Below are positions 14,660 to 22,486 of a DNA stretch of 37,006 bases, piece after piece. The stretch spans positions 1 to 37,006 of the forward strand of contig CAJMHI010000016.1 in the NCBI GenBank assembly GCA_905213155.1, written 5' to 3'. Position numbers and translations under genes: made by a program. Position 1 is the stretch's first letter, and each line of letters opens with the position of its first letter. The notes beneath the pieces are model-generated. The model was not told the origin of the DNA. It did not search any database and worked only from the letters and a program-made list of their open reading frames with translations. The DNA is from an uncultured Acidaminococcus sp. Lineage in GTDB: Bacteria > Bacillota > Negativicutes > Acidaminococcales > Acidaminococcaceae.

Positions 14660-16960
14660 TTAATCCAGGCCTTTTTTCTTACGGTTGAAATTAATGAGGC
14701 AACCGGCCTTGACAATAGCTTTTTCTTCGTCATTCATGGGTTTCACATACAGCTCAATGGGGACGGCGCCGCCATTTTTCACTACGTAGGCGGTGATATT
14801 CTGCATATCCCCGTCCATGGCTTTGCGGATTTCCGGTACGTAGATATAGTCACCCACTTCAAACGCAGTGGGTTCGCCTTTCAGATGGAAGGGAATCATC
14901 CCCCAGTTCATCACGTTGCTGCGATACCGCTTGGTAGCATAATCCTGGGTGATATTGGCCAGCCCTCCGATGACTCTTTGGCAGCTGGCAGCCTGTTCCC
15001 GGGCAGACCCGTCACCGGGTTTATTGGCATAGACCACAGAGCCGATTTCCGTATTTTCTACGGTGGCATTACCGGGCAGTGCTTTCAGTGCATCAAATAC
15101 AGCCTTTAACTCCTTATCCGCTAAAATATCCTTGCCAGCTTCCCGGGCCACTTCCACCTCTTTCACCGCTTTGGTGCGACCTACATATTCCGGATCCCGG
15201 CGGGACAGGGTAAATTCCGCAAGTCCCAGAGGATTGGAACGATAGGAAGACGTTTCCCCGGAAGGAATCAATTCATCCGTGGTGGTTACCGGATCCAAAA
15301 TCTTGGAGCACACTTTTAGGAGAATATTTTCTCCCAGTGCCGGCAGGGTCGGCCAGTCTTTGATATTGGGCCCGTAAACCAGTTCTTTTTGTTTGTCCGC
15401 TTTGCCAAAACCGTAATACACCCGGGCTTTATACGGACTCTCGTCAAAGTGATAGGCCGGTACGTTGCCAAAAACGTCAGCGTAGGCTTCCGCACTGGTG
15501 AGGCGTCCATTGTTGGCAGCGGTAGCTGCAATGCTCCGGGCATCCATCAGTGCCACAGCGGACATTTGTCCCTGTCCGGGCTTGGAACCTTCCCGGTTGG
15601 GGAAGTTACGGGTGGTATGACGGATGGACATGCCATTATGGTTCGGCGTATCCCCGGCACCAAAGCACGGGCCGCAGAACGCCGTCTTAACTACGGCACC
15701 AGATGCCATAAGTTCTGTCAGATAACCCTTCTTCATCAAATCCATGTACACCGGCATGGAAGAAGGATATACGTTCAGTGCAAATTCGCCGGCGCCGATG
15801 AATTTACCTTTTAGCAAGTTGGCTGCTTCCACCACGTTGGTGTAGTTTCCGCCGGCGCAGCCGCCGATAACGCCCTGTTGCACCTGGAGTTTCCCATCAT
15901 CAGTAATTTTGTCCAGCAGGGTGAAGTTCGCCCGGCCTTGGGCCACTTTTTCCGCAGCCTTTTCCGTTTCCCGCAGGATATCCTGCAGATTCTCCTGCAG
16001 GGCATCAATTTCATAGGCATTGGAAGGATGGAACGGCAGTGCAATCATGGGTTTTACCGTGGATAAGTCAATGGACACTACCCCGTCATAGTAAGCCACA
16101 TCCGCCGGATTTAATTCCTGATAGTCCTTTTCCCGGTGATGTTCTTTCAGGAAATCCCGGGTATCCTCGTCCGTTCTCCAGATGGAAGACAGGCAGGTGG
16201 TTTCGGTGGTCATGACGTCCACGCCGTTCCGGTAATCCGTAGTCATGCTGGATACACCGGGGCCTACAAATTCCATCACTTTATTTTTTACATAGCCATT
16301 TTTGTACACGGCACCGCAGATGGACAGCGCAATATCATGAGGGCCAACCCAAGGTTTTGGTGCACCGGTAAGATAAATCGCCACTACGCCAGGATACGGG
16401 CTGTCCCAGGTGTCGCCCAGGATTTGTTTGTCCAGTTCGCCGCCACCTTCGCCCACGGCCATAGTGCCGAGAGCTCCGTAGCGGGTGTGGGAGTCAGATC
16501 CTAAGATCATTTTGCCGCAGCCCGCATACATTTCCCGCATGTACTGGTGGATAACCGCCACATGAGGGGGCACATAGATGCCGCCATATTTTTGGGCAGC
16601 GGAGAGGCCAAATAAATGGTCATCTTCGTTAATGGTGCCGCCTACGGCGCACAGAGAGTTGTGGCAGCAGGTGAGGATGTAGGGCATGGGGAATTTATCC
16701 ATGCCGGAAGCCTTTGCCGTTTGAATAATCCCCACATAGGTAATGTCATGGCTGGTAAGATCATCAAAGTGAATTTTCAGGTCGTCCATGGTGTCGCTCT
16801 TGTTATGGGCCTTTAAAATCCCATAGGCAATGGTCCCTTTCCTGGCTTCCTGTTTATCTAGTTCGCGGCCCAATTTCTGTTCCGCTTGGGCCTTGTTTTC
16901 TTCCGGAATCATTTCCGTGCCATGCAGTAGATAGCCGCCATTTTTGTACAGTTCAATCAT
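14660..16960 (-). CDS. Aconitase-superfamily hydratase (aconitase or YbhJ-like)
   Basis: A 766-residue protein with the mitochondrial-type domain order: domains 1-3 and a C-terminal swivel domain (about 640-740, GSAREQAASCQRVIGG). The three [4Fe-4S] ligands are present: Cys368 (VIGGCAGG), Cys429 and Cys432 (FCGPCFG). SDSHTRYGALG (155-165) keeps the catalytic Asp-Ser-His. By eye against mitochondrial aconitase, several active-site residues differ: C-D-H is C-C-H (residues 98-100), the Asn-Arg pair is Thr450-Arg451, and Ser-Ser-Arg is Ser652-Ala653-Arg654. This resembles the poorly characterised YbhJ branch, so the substrate may be isocitrate/cis-aconitate or a relative. It is 56 bases downstream of the dehydrogenase gene and probably co-transcribed. 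Confidence 0.88.
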   Translation of the reverse strand: MIELYKNGGYLLHGTEMIPEENKAQAEQKLGRELDKQEARKGTIAYGILKAHNKSDTMDDLKIHFDDLTSHDITYVGIIQTAKASGMDKFPMPYILTCCHNSLCAVGGTINEDDHLFGLSAAQKYGGIYVPPHVAVIHQYMREMYAGCGKMILGSDSHTRYGALGTMAVGEGGGELDKQILGDTWDSPYPGVVAIYLTGAPKPWVGPHDIALSICGAVYKNGYVKNKVMEFVGPGVSSMTTDYRNGVDVMTTETTCLSSIWRTDEDTRDFLKEHHREKDYQELNPADVAYYDGVVSIDLSTVKPMIALPFHPSNAYEIDALQENLQDILRETEKAAEKVAQGRANFTLLDKITDDGKLQVQQGVIGGCAGGNYTNVVEAANLLKGKFIGAGEFALNVYPSSMPVYMDLMKKGYLTELMASGAVVKTAFCGPCFGAGDTPNHNGMSIRHTTRNFPNREGSKPGQGQMSAVALMDARSIAATAANNGRLTSAEAYADVFGNVPAYHFDESPYKARVYYGFGKADKQKELVYGPNIKDWPTLPALGENILLKVCSKILDPVTTTDELIPSGETSSYRSNPLGLAEFTLSRRDPEYVGRTKAVKEVEVAREAGKDILADKELKAVFDALKALPGNATVENTEIGSVVYANKPGDGSAREQAASCQRVIGGLANITQDYATKRYRSNVMNWGMIPFHLKGEPTAFEVGDYIYVPEIRKAMDGDMQNITAYVVKNGGAVPIELYVKPMNDEEKAIVKAGCLINFNRKKKGLD

Positions 16961-17016
16961 GTTGTCTCTCCCCTTTTCCTAAATTTTCCCTTTATAAAAG
17001 ATTACTTTTGGTGTCC

Positions 17017-18192
17017 TCACACTTTTTCCATCGTATCCAGCAGATAGTCGGTAAATTCAGCGGATGTAGCACCGTCTTTGTCGGTGGTAATCACCAGTTT
17101 CCGTTCCGTACGGGTGCAGACATCCAGCGCTTTCACCAGTTTTTCCTTCTTTTCCGGATACCCGATGTGGCTGATCATTTCTCCCATGGCCCGGATCAGG
17201 CTGCAGGGATCTGCATACTGGGCACGATGATGCTGCACCAAGAAATTCCCTACGCCGTGAATGGCTTCAAAGAGGGCATATTGATCGCCGATATTGGAAG
17301 AGCTGGCCGTCCCCAGCCCACCTTGGTATTCTGCGGCTACGTCGGTGACAATATCGCCGTACAAATTGGGCAGGACAAAAACCTGCATGCCCTTGGTAAA
17401 TTCCGGATCCGTCAATTTAGCCGCCATGGAATCCACCAATTCTTCCCGGACGGTAATGCCCGGATACTCTTTTTCAATGGCATGGGCCGTCTTTAAGAAG
17501 TTGCCGTCCACCAGTTTTACGATATTGGCTTTGGTCACCACGGTCACATTGTTCTTGCCATTATTTTTTGCAAATTCGAAAGCAGCCCGGATAATCCGGT
17601 CGGCACCGGGACGTGTCAGCACTTTGAAATCCACGGCCAGATCATCGTTGACTTGGATCCCCTTATTGCCCCAGATATATTCCCCTTCAATATTTTCCCG
17701 GAAGAAGGTCCAGTCAATGCCTTTTTCCGGAATGCGTACAGGACGCACGGCAGCATACAGCTGGAGGTTGCGGCGCAAGAGGCTGTTGGCACTTACCATA
17801 TTGGGCCAGGGATCGCCGGCACGTGGTGTGACAAACGGACCTTTGACCAGCACGTCACAGGCTTTGCAGGCTTCCAGCACTGCATCCGGTAGGCTTTGGC
17901 CCTCTTTTGCCCGTTCTTCAATGGTCATACCAGGAATGATCTTAAATTCCACTTTCCCCGCAGCCACTTCTTCTTTCAGCAGATAATTTGCTACCCGCAG
18001 GGCTTGTTCCATCAGGTACGGACCTGTGCCATCGCCAGGGAGAATCCCTACGGTAACATGCTTTAAAGTTTTAAAATCTTTCCGTCCAGGAGCATTTTTG
18101 ATGTTTTCAATCCGTTTGAAATCTTCCCGAATAAGTTCCCCGAATTTTTTCATCGCCGCTTGAATCTGTTGTTCCTGCTGTGCCGTTGTCAT
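17017..18192 (-). CDS. Isocitrate/isopropylmalate dehydrogenase family enzyme, probably isocitrate dehydrogenase
   Basis: A 391-residue protein. ILPGDGTGP opens the fold; SANSLLRRNLQLYAAVRP carries the S-x-N-x-x-L-R pattern that marks isocitrate rather than isopropylmalate specificity; RENIEGEY, VTKANIVK and LPNLYGDIVTDVAAEYQGGLG supply further substrate and metal residues. It would oxidise isocitrate to 2-oxoglutarate and CO2. The coenzyme loop is unusual: after EAIHG comes VGNFLVQHHRAQYADP instead of the common APxxAG(K)..NP, so NAD or NADP use cannot be read off. ATG at 18192 has GGAGGAGGAAAG upstream. It is transcribed just before the hydratase, the preceding step in the pathway. Confidence 0.88.
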   Translation of the reverse strand: MTTAQQEQQIQAAMKKFGELIREDFKRIENIKNAPGRKDFKTLKHVTVGILPGDGTGPYLMEQALRVANYLLKEEVAAGKVEFKIIPGMTIEERAKEGQSLPDAVLEACKACDVLVKGPFVTPRAGDPWPNMVSANSLLRRNLQLYAAVRPVRIPEKGIDWTFFRENIEGEYIWGNKGIQVNDDLAVDFKVLTRPGADRIIRAAFEFAKNNGKNNVTVVTKANIVKLVDGNFLKTAHAIEKEYPGITVREELVDSMAAKLTDPEFTKGMQVFVLPNLYGDIVTDVAAEYQGGLGTASSSNIGDQYALFEAIHGVGNFLVQHHRAQYADPCSLIRAMGEMISHIGYPEKKEKLVKALDVCTRTERKLVITTDKDGATSAEFTDYLLDTMEKV

Positions 18193-18263
18193 GGTCTTTC
18201 CTCCTCCGAATTTTTCAATTTTCCCCTTATATCAATTGCAGTTTGTGGCTTTCTCTTTGATTG

Positions 18264-18302
18264 ATTTTATTGTATCCAATTGTTCTGACAATTTCCAATA
18301 TT
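18264..18302 (-). promoter_or_regulatory. Promoter and shared element upstream of dehydrogenase-hydratase genes
   Basis: On the minus strand, TTGGAA (18293-18298) with an 18-base spacer to TACAAT (18269-18274), or TTGTCA (18286-18291) with 16 bases to TAAAAT (18264-18269). The 17-mer AATATTGGAAATTGTCA (18286-18302) recurs with one change at 21903-21919, and a palindrome ATTGT-CAGA-ACAAT covers 18279-18292. Confidence 0.65.
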
Positions 18303-18373
18303 TATTCTCCCATAGGGGGTATCAGAATTTTTCTATGGTTTCTTATTTCTTTTATAAAGTTTCTCTGTTAGCA

Positions 18374-18411
18374 AAAAAGCAGCCCCAGAAACCTCTAAGT
18401 AGCTGCTTTTT
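18374..18411. terminator. Terminator after the PrpF-family gene
   Basis: AAAAAGCAGC (18374-18383) and GCTGCTTTTT (18402-18411) form a perfect 10-base stem with an 18-base loop; the minus strand continues in T's. It ends the PrpF transcript 10 bases after its stop and separates it from the dehydrogenase unit. Confidence 0.85.
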
Positions 18412-18421
18412 CCCTACCATT

Positions 18422-19564
18422 TTATTTTCTGATATACACAGTGCCATCCATAATCCGCCGGGCAGTCCGTTGTACCGCTACCCCCGGCACAGCATAAGAG
18501 TCACTATCTTTTTTCAGCACCTCCGGATACACCGTCATCACCCCGCTGGGATGGCCCAGGCGGACATAGTTCTGATCTGCCGGCAGTTTTCCCAGTGTCT
18601 TTTCTACAATAGAACCTTCCACAAAGGCTGCTACAGCAATGGCGCTGGCTGCTGTCAAGGGACATGCCTTATGGCATTTAAAGACAGAAATCACCCTGGC
18701 ACACAGATCCATTTGTTCTTTTTCAACACGAGCCCCAGCAATATCCGTATAGGAAACGGGGCTTGTAAAACATCCCACTTTGGGCACCGCCGGAGAATTT
18801 TCTGTTGCATCCTGCAGATCCTCGGCAAAACCCATCATCACCGCCGCCGTTCCCCGAATCTTTTCCAAAAGGGCGGAGGCCACCTGGTTTTCATCCACGG
18901 TTGCAGGAAGTTCTGTCCCTTTTAGTCCCACATCCTCAGCCTTAACCAGTACTAAAGGATTGGAAACATCCAAGATGGTTGCTTCTATTTTTTTGCCGTC
19001 AATATCCAGTACATCCAAGGGATGTCCGGTAGGTAGGAGCTTCCCGGTTTTAGCCCCGGCCGGATTCAGGAAATTTACTTTTAGTTCTGCGGCGGTTCCA
19101 TCGATTCCGGCGATATGGCAGTCTCCATCTTGGGCAAAAGTATGGGTTTGGGGATCAATAGGAACCGTTACATTAATATATTTATCCGTATTTTTGTTCA
19201 GCATCCGTACCGTGGTAATTGGTTCCGTAATAGGAACCATGCCTTCTTCTACTGCATAAGCAGGTACCGCAGCGGTCATATTGCCGCAGTTGCTTTTATA
19301 GTCTACCTGCCGTTTTCCTACGATCACTTGTCCCACCAGGTACTCGATATCCACATTGGGTTCTTGGCTTTTCCACACCACCACAATTTTATTGTTGCTG
19401 GATACGGTGCCACCCAGGCCATCCATCTGTTTTGGGTCCGGGTTACCCATCACCTGGAGAAAAATTTCGTCCCAGTCCTTGGGATCTTCTGGCAAATTCT
19501 CCCGGTGAAATAGACATCCTTTGCTGGTACCACCCCGCATATAGACCACATTAAATTTTCTCAT
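18422..19564 (-). CDS. PrpF-family isomerase (aconitate isomerase / 4-oxalomesaconate tautomerase type)
   Basis: A 380-residue protein beginning MRKFNVVYMRGGTSKGCLF, the family opening, with GLGGTVSSNNKIVVVW, the conserved SNCGNM (Cys at the proton-transfer site), FKCHKACPLTAASAIA and RLGHPSGVM. The family shifts double bonds in tricarboxylates: PrpF acts on (methyl)aconitates, including cis-trans isomerisation, and LigU/GalD on 4-oxalomesaconate. Next to an aconitase-like hydratase, isocitrate dehydrogenase-like enzyme and citrate-type carrier, an aconitate isomerase role is the simplest reading. RBS GAGG precedes the ATG. The 61-base gap to the carrier may hold its own promoter. Confidence 0.9.
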   Translation of the reverse strand: MRKFNVVYMRGGTSKGCLFHRENLPEDPKDWDEIFLQVMGNPDPKQMDGLGGTVSSNNKIVVVWKSQEPNVDIEYLVGQVIVGKRQVDYKSNCGNMTAAVPAYAVEEGMVPITEPITTVRMLNKNTDKYINVTVPIDPQTHTFAQDGDCHIAGIDGTAAELKVNFLNPAGAKTGKLLPTGHPLDVLDIDGKKIEATILDVSNPLVLVKAEDVGLKGTELPATVDENQVASALLEKIRGTAAVMMGFAEDLQDATENSPAVPKVGCFTSPVSYTDIAGARVEKEQMDLCARVISVFKCHKACPLTAASAIAVAAFVEGSIVEKTLGKLPADQNYVRLGHPSGVMTVYPEVLKKDSDSYAVPGVAVQRTARRIMDGTVYIRK

Positions 19565-19586
19565 GATATTGCCTCTTTCCTCACAC

Positions 19587-19614
19587 CTTATACTTTCAAT
19601 AGTTGATCATGCAA
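19587..19614 (-). promoter_or_regulatory. Possible internal promoter for the PrpF-family gene
   Basis: TTGCAT (19609-19614), 16-base spacer, TATAAG (19587-19592) on the minus strand between the carrier stop and the PrpF start. Read-through from the carrier is also likely, so this is tentative. Confidence 0.4.
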
Positions 19615-19625
19615 GTAACCCGCTC

Positions 19626-20933
19626 TTACAGGAATTGGAAGATGAAACTTCCCACCAAAAGGACGATGGCCCCCCCTATCCGGGAAGAAATCTGGGCGTA
19701 GCTCATCAGCTCCATCCGTTTGGCAGCCCCTAGTACGGCCAAGTCTCCTGCGCCGCCCATATTGGCCATGCACAAACCTGCTGTAATCGCAGATTCCACA
19801 GGATAAAAGCCGACCATTCGGCCGAAGAATCCTGACCCTACAACACAGCCCAATACAATCAGGACCACCAGGAGAAAGTTTTCAGGGCTCAATACACTCA
19901 TCATTTGCTTAACGTCAATCAAGGTAATCCCGCATCCAGCCATCTGTACCCAGACCAATTTGCCAGCGCAGAATTGCTGTACCCGATGGCAGGCTTCTTT
20001 CGTGCGATCCGGGATCAGGTTCAGCACATTGGCCATGGTGGCAAAAATAATCAAATAGGCAAAATTGGGAATGGCCACCCCAAAAATTGTGGGCAGAATT
20101 TTCTTGGAAACCAGAGTGGCCAGGACAAAGAATCCGCCTGACAGGAATATCGCGGCGCCGATATCTCCCATGGTGAGTTCTTGTTTCAGGGTTTCTTCCT
20201 TTTCTTTTTCTGCTTCCAGGGCAGCTTTTTTCTGCCGCATGAGTTCTCCATGTCCGGTAAGACAGGGAAACAATTTACCTACGTTATCCAAAATTATGGC
20301 AAACGCTACCGCTACCAGATTGCCCACTGCTAAAATCGCCATGCAGAAACTTAAATAGCTGGAAGAATCCTGTCCCGTTACGTCATGATACACCTGTGCC
20401 ATAGGAATAGCACCAGCTCCGGCCCCACCGCCCATAATGGGAAGCACATAAGCTGTCAGCATGGTTGCAGGATTTTTTCCAAAAAATATCCCGCCGGCCA
20501 CACCTAAAATGGCGGCGCCTGCCAGAGAGGCTAAAAGGGCCGGCAAGTACAGCAGGCTGGATTTTAAAAGCACCTTTCTCTCAATCCCCAAAAGACTGCC
20601 AACAATCAAAAAGCAAATAAACGTGTTCAAAAAGTTATACGTGCTCATCCACCCTTTGGAAACCTGCAAAATATTTTTGGGCATCCAATCCATATAAACT
20701 AGTAGCCCACATCCCAAAAAGGCCAGAATCGCACCTCCGCCAAGATATTTATTCCAGATAGGGATTCTTTCTCCAATTTCCCCAAAAATAATGCCCAGTG
20801 TAAACATAACGGCAATCCCGCCAATCAGCTGGTTGGGAATAATATTAAACCAGGCCGCAATCAGCACAACTACCGCAAAGAAAACAAAGATAGGCCAGTC
20901 CATCCCATAAATCTGAAAGCGTTTTGTTTCCAT
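19626..20933 (-). CDS. 2-hydroxycarboxylate transporter family carrier (citrate/malate type)
   Basis: A 435-residue membrane protein with about 11-12 hydrophobic segments. It has both re-entrant glycine-rich loops of the 2HCT family (LPIMGGGAGAGAIPMAQVY and CMANMGGAGDLAVLGAAKRM), followed by LMSYAQISSRIGGA, whose arginine binds the substrate carboxylate in CitS and CitP. A long charged segment (about 235-255) sits between the two halves. Such carriers import citrate or malate with sodium or protons, or exchange them. The ATG at 20933 is preceded by GGGGAG, and the gap to the upstream hydrolase gene is 17 bases. Context favours a tricarboxylate substrate. Confidence 0.92.
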   Translation of the reverse strand: METKRFQIYGMDWPIFVFFAVVVLIAAWFNIIPNQLIGGIAVMFTLGIIFGEIGERIPIWNKYLGGGAILAFLGCGLLVYMDWMPKNILQVSKGWMSTYNFLNTFICFLIVGSLLGIERKVLLKSSLLYLPALLASLAGAAILGVAGGIFFGKNPATMLTAYVLPIMGGGAGAGAIPMAQVYHDVTGQDSSSYLSFCMAILAVGNLVAVAFAIILDNVGKLFPCLTGHGELMRQKKAALEAEKEKEETLKQELTMGDIGAAIFLSGGFFVLATLVSKKILPTIFGVAIPNFAYLIIFATMANVLNLIPDRTKEACHRVQQFCAGKLVWVQMAGCGITLIDVKQMMSVLSPENFLLVVLIVLGCVVGSGFFGRMVGFYPVESAITAGLCMANMGGAGDLAVLGAAKRMELMSYAQISSRIGGAIVLLVGSFIFQFL

Positions 20934-20950
20934 GGCTCCCCTAATCCTTT

Positions 20951-21832
20951 CTAAAATCCAAACAGCGCCGCTGGATTATCCACCAGCGTCTGGCGCACGG
21001 CGTCCTCATCCTGCAAAATATCCAGCAGTACATCCAGATACCGGCTGTCATCCGGGCAAGGTTTTCCTTTGGTGTACCGATTGGGATGCGGCCAGTCCGT
21101 CCCCCATAAAAACCGGGTTTTATTTACCGCTGCGTAGGCTTTCCCCACCGCAATCGTATCTGCATAATCATCTTCCGCACTGTCAAAATACCAGCCGGAC
21201 AGTTTTACATACGCCCGTTCTTCTTCCAGCCACTGGCAAATAACTTTAAAGGCAGGATGGTGCGCTCCAATACCCGCCGGCAAATGTCCCCGATGATCCA
21301 GTATCAGTGGCACGGGCAAACTTTCAAAGAAATTTCTTTTTTCCACCAAAAGGTCTGGGTCCATCCACAGACATACACACCAACCATAGACGGCAACTCG
21401 TTTCACCAGGCTGCGAATTTCCTCCCAATCTCCTTTGTACCCACAATTCATGTTGAAGCGGATGCCTCTGGCGCCTTGTTGGTGAAGAGCAGCCAATTCC
21501 GCATCCGTTACCTGATTATCCAGCACCACGACAGCCCGGGTACAATCCGTACCAAGTCGCTTTACCGCATCCATGGTACAACGGTTATCCAAGCCATAGG
21601 CAGAGGGCTGTACCACCACGCTGCGGGTAATTCCCAGCTTATCTTTCAGCAGCTGGTAGCAATCCGCCGGTGCCGGTGGTTGGTTCCGCTCATCCGTTGG
21701 CATATAAGGAAAGCGTACCGGATCGTAAATATGATGATGGGCATCACAGGCTCCTTCCGATATGGCGATCGTCGGAAAAGAACGTCCTCCGCAATACGGC
21801 ACTTGTTCCCGTCTTCTCTCGTATTTCCTCAT
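20951..21832 (-). CDS. Amidohydrolase-superfamily lactonase-like protein (LigI/PDC hydrolase type)
   Basis: A 293-residue TIM-barrel hydrolase. DAHHHIYDP near residue 30 gives the metal-binding H-x-H, and ILDHRGHLP and LWGTDWPHPNRY place the later histidine and catalytic aspartate. The closest known group by motif is COG3618, which includes LigI (2-pyrone-4,6-dicarboxylate hydrolase) and sugar or muconolactone lactonases. Start 21832 is chosen for AGGGGAG 6 bases upstream; the 14-codon longer frame has none. It is the first gene of the unit with the carrier and PrpF-family gene. Substrate is unknown; a tricarboxylate lactone would fit the neighbours. Confidence 0.85.
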   Translation of the reverse strand: MRKYERRREQVPYCGGRSFPTIAISEGACDAHHHIYDPVRFPYMPTDERNQPPAPADCYQLLKDKLGITRSVVVQPSAYGLDNRCTMDAVKRLGTDCTRAVVVLDNQVTDAELAALHQQGARGIRFNMNCGYKGDWEEIRSLVKRVAVYGWCVCLWMDPDLLVEKRNFFESLPVPLILDHRGHLPAGIGAHHPAFKVICQWLEEERAYVKLSGWYFDSAEDDYADTIAVGKAYAAVNKTRFLWGTDWPHPNRYTKGKPCPDDSRYLDVLLDILQDEDAVRQTLVDNPAALFGF

Positions 21833-21885
21833 TATTTCTCCCCTTTTCCAAGTTATGCATACGTACCAATTCATCTATTGGTTTC

Positions 21886-21932
21886 AGTTTACTAGAAATT
21901 TTTGATAATTTCCAATATTATTGTTCCAACAA
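21886..21932 (-). promoter_or_regulatory. Promoter and shared element upstream of hydrolase-carrier genes
   Basis: On the minus strand, TTGGAA (21910-21915), 18-base spacer, TAAACT (21886-21891). The 17-mer AATATTGGAAATTATCA (21903-21919) differs at one base from that at 18286-18302, and TTGT-TGGA-ACAA (21921-21932) matches the other site's palindrome. Suggests one regulator for both units. Confidence 0.6.
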
Positions 21933-22035
21933 AAGTTATTTGATAAATTCTATGGAGCCCATAAAAAGAGTCCTGTTCTATAGGAGTAAAATCTCAGCAA
22001 CATTTCCTTTTTCCCAAAAATGGCAACAAAAAACT

Positions 22036-22058
22036 ACTGCAGTTTGCACCACAGCAGT
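22036..22058 (-). terminator. Terminator after the GNAT gene
   Basis: ACTGC (22036-22040) pairs with GCAGT (22054-22058); the minus strand continues AGTTTTTTG. Stem is short but the T-run is good. It lies 25 bases past the GNAT stop. Confidence 0.6.
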
Positions 22059-22083
22059 CTTGCTATTTTCTCGATATTTACTT

Positions 22084-22377
22084 TTATTCCCGCACCCACA
22101 CATCTGCAAATTCTTTTTCTTTCCGCTGAAACAGGGCCGCCGCATATTCACAAACGGGTAGGATCCCCACGTGCTCCTTGCGGGCCATGTCTGCAACTTT
22201 CCGTACCAGGGCCCCTGCCAGTCCTTTGCCGCCGTAGGCAGGATTAACTTCTGTATGATCCAGTGTCCAATAGGTACGATTCCGCACAAAGGTGCATTCC
22301 CCAATTTCTTTTGTGCCGTCATATAATGCTACCCGATTTTTTTCCGGTTCCTCTACCAGATGAATGGTCTCTTCCAT
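22084..22377 (-). CDS. Small GNAT-family N-acetyltransferase-like protein
   Basis: A 97-residue protein of the short COG2388 type: WTLDHTEVNPAYGGKGLAGALVRKV contains the glycine-rich acetyl-CoA loop (about 44-60), and ILPVCEYAAALFQRK forms the usual C-terminal end. These mini-GNATs are about half the length of normal acetyltransferases; their substrate is generally unknown. The start has a GGGAGGG upstream. It stands alone between two terminators. Confidence 0.85.
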   Translation of the reverse strand: MEETIHLVEEPEKNRVALYDGTKEIGECTFVRNRTYWTLDHTEVNPAYGGKGLAGALVRKVADMARKEHVGILPVCEYAAALFQRKEKEFADVWVRE

Positions 22378-22429
22378 TATGGTTCCCTCCCGTCCATTCT
22401 CTTTTTACTTATACCACCAGTATACCAAA

Positions 22430-22475
22430 ACAATACCGCAAGACAGTTGTTTTAGCAACGGCTTTGCGGTATTGT
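22430..22475. terminator. Strong terminator between M23 peptidase and GNAT genes
   Basis: ACAATACCGCAA (22430-22441) and TTGCGGTATTGT (22464-22475) form a perfect 12-base stem with an inner GTTG/CAAC pairing. The minus strand continues TTTTGG, 12 bases after the M23 stop. Confidence 0.8.
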
Positions 22476-22486
22476 CTTTCTTCTTT

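Noticed and set aside
18422..21832. Aromatic (protocatechuate 4,5-cleavage) pathway from LigI/LigU-like families
   Set aside because: No ring-cleaving dioxygenase or semialdehyde dehydrogenase is present; aconitase and isocitrate dehydrogenase-like neighbours favour tricarboxylate use.
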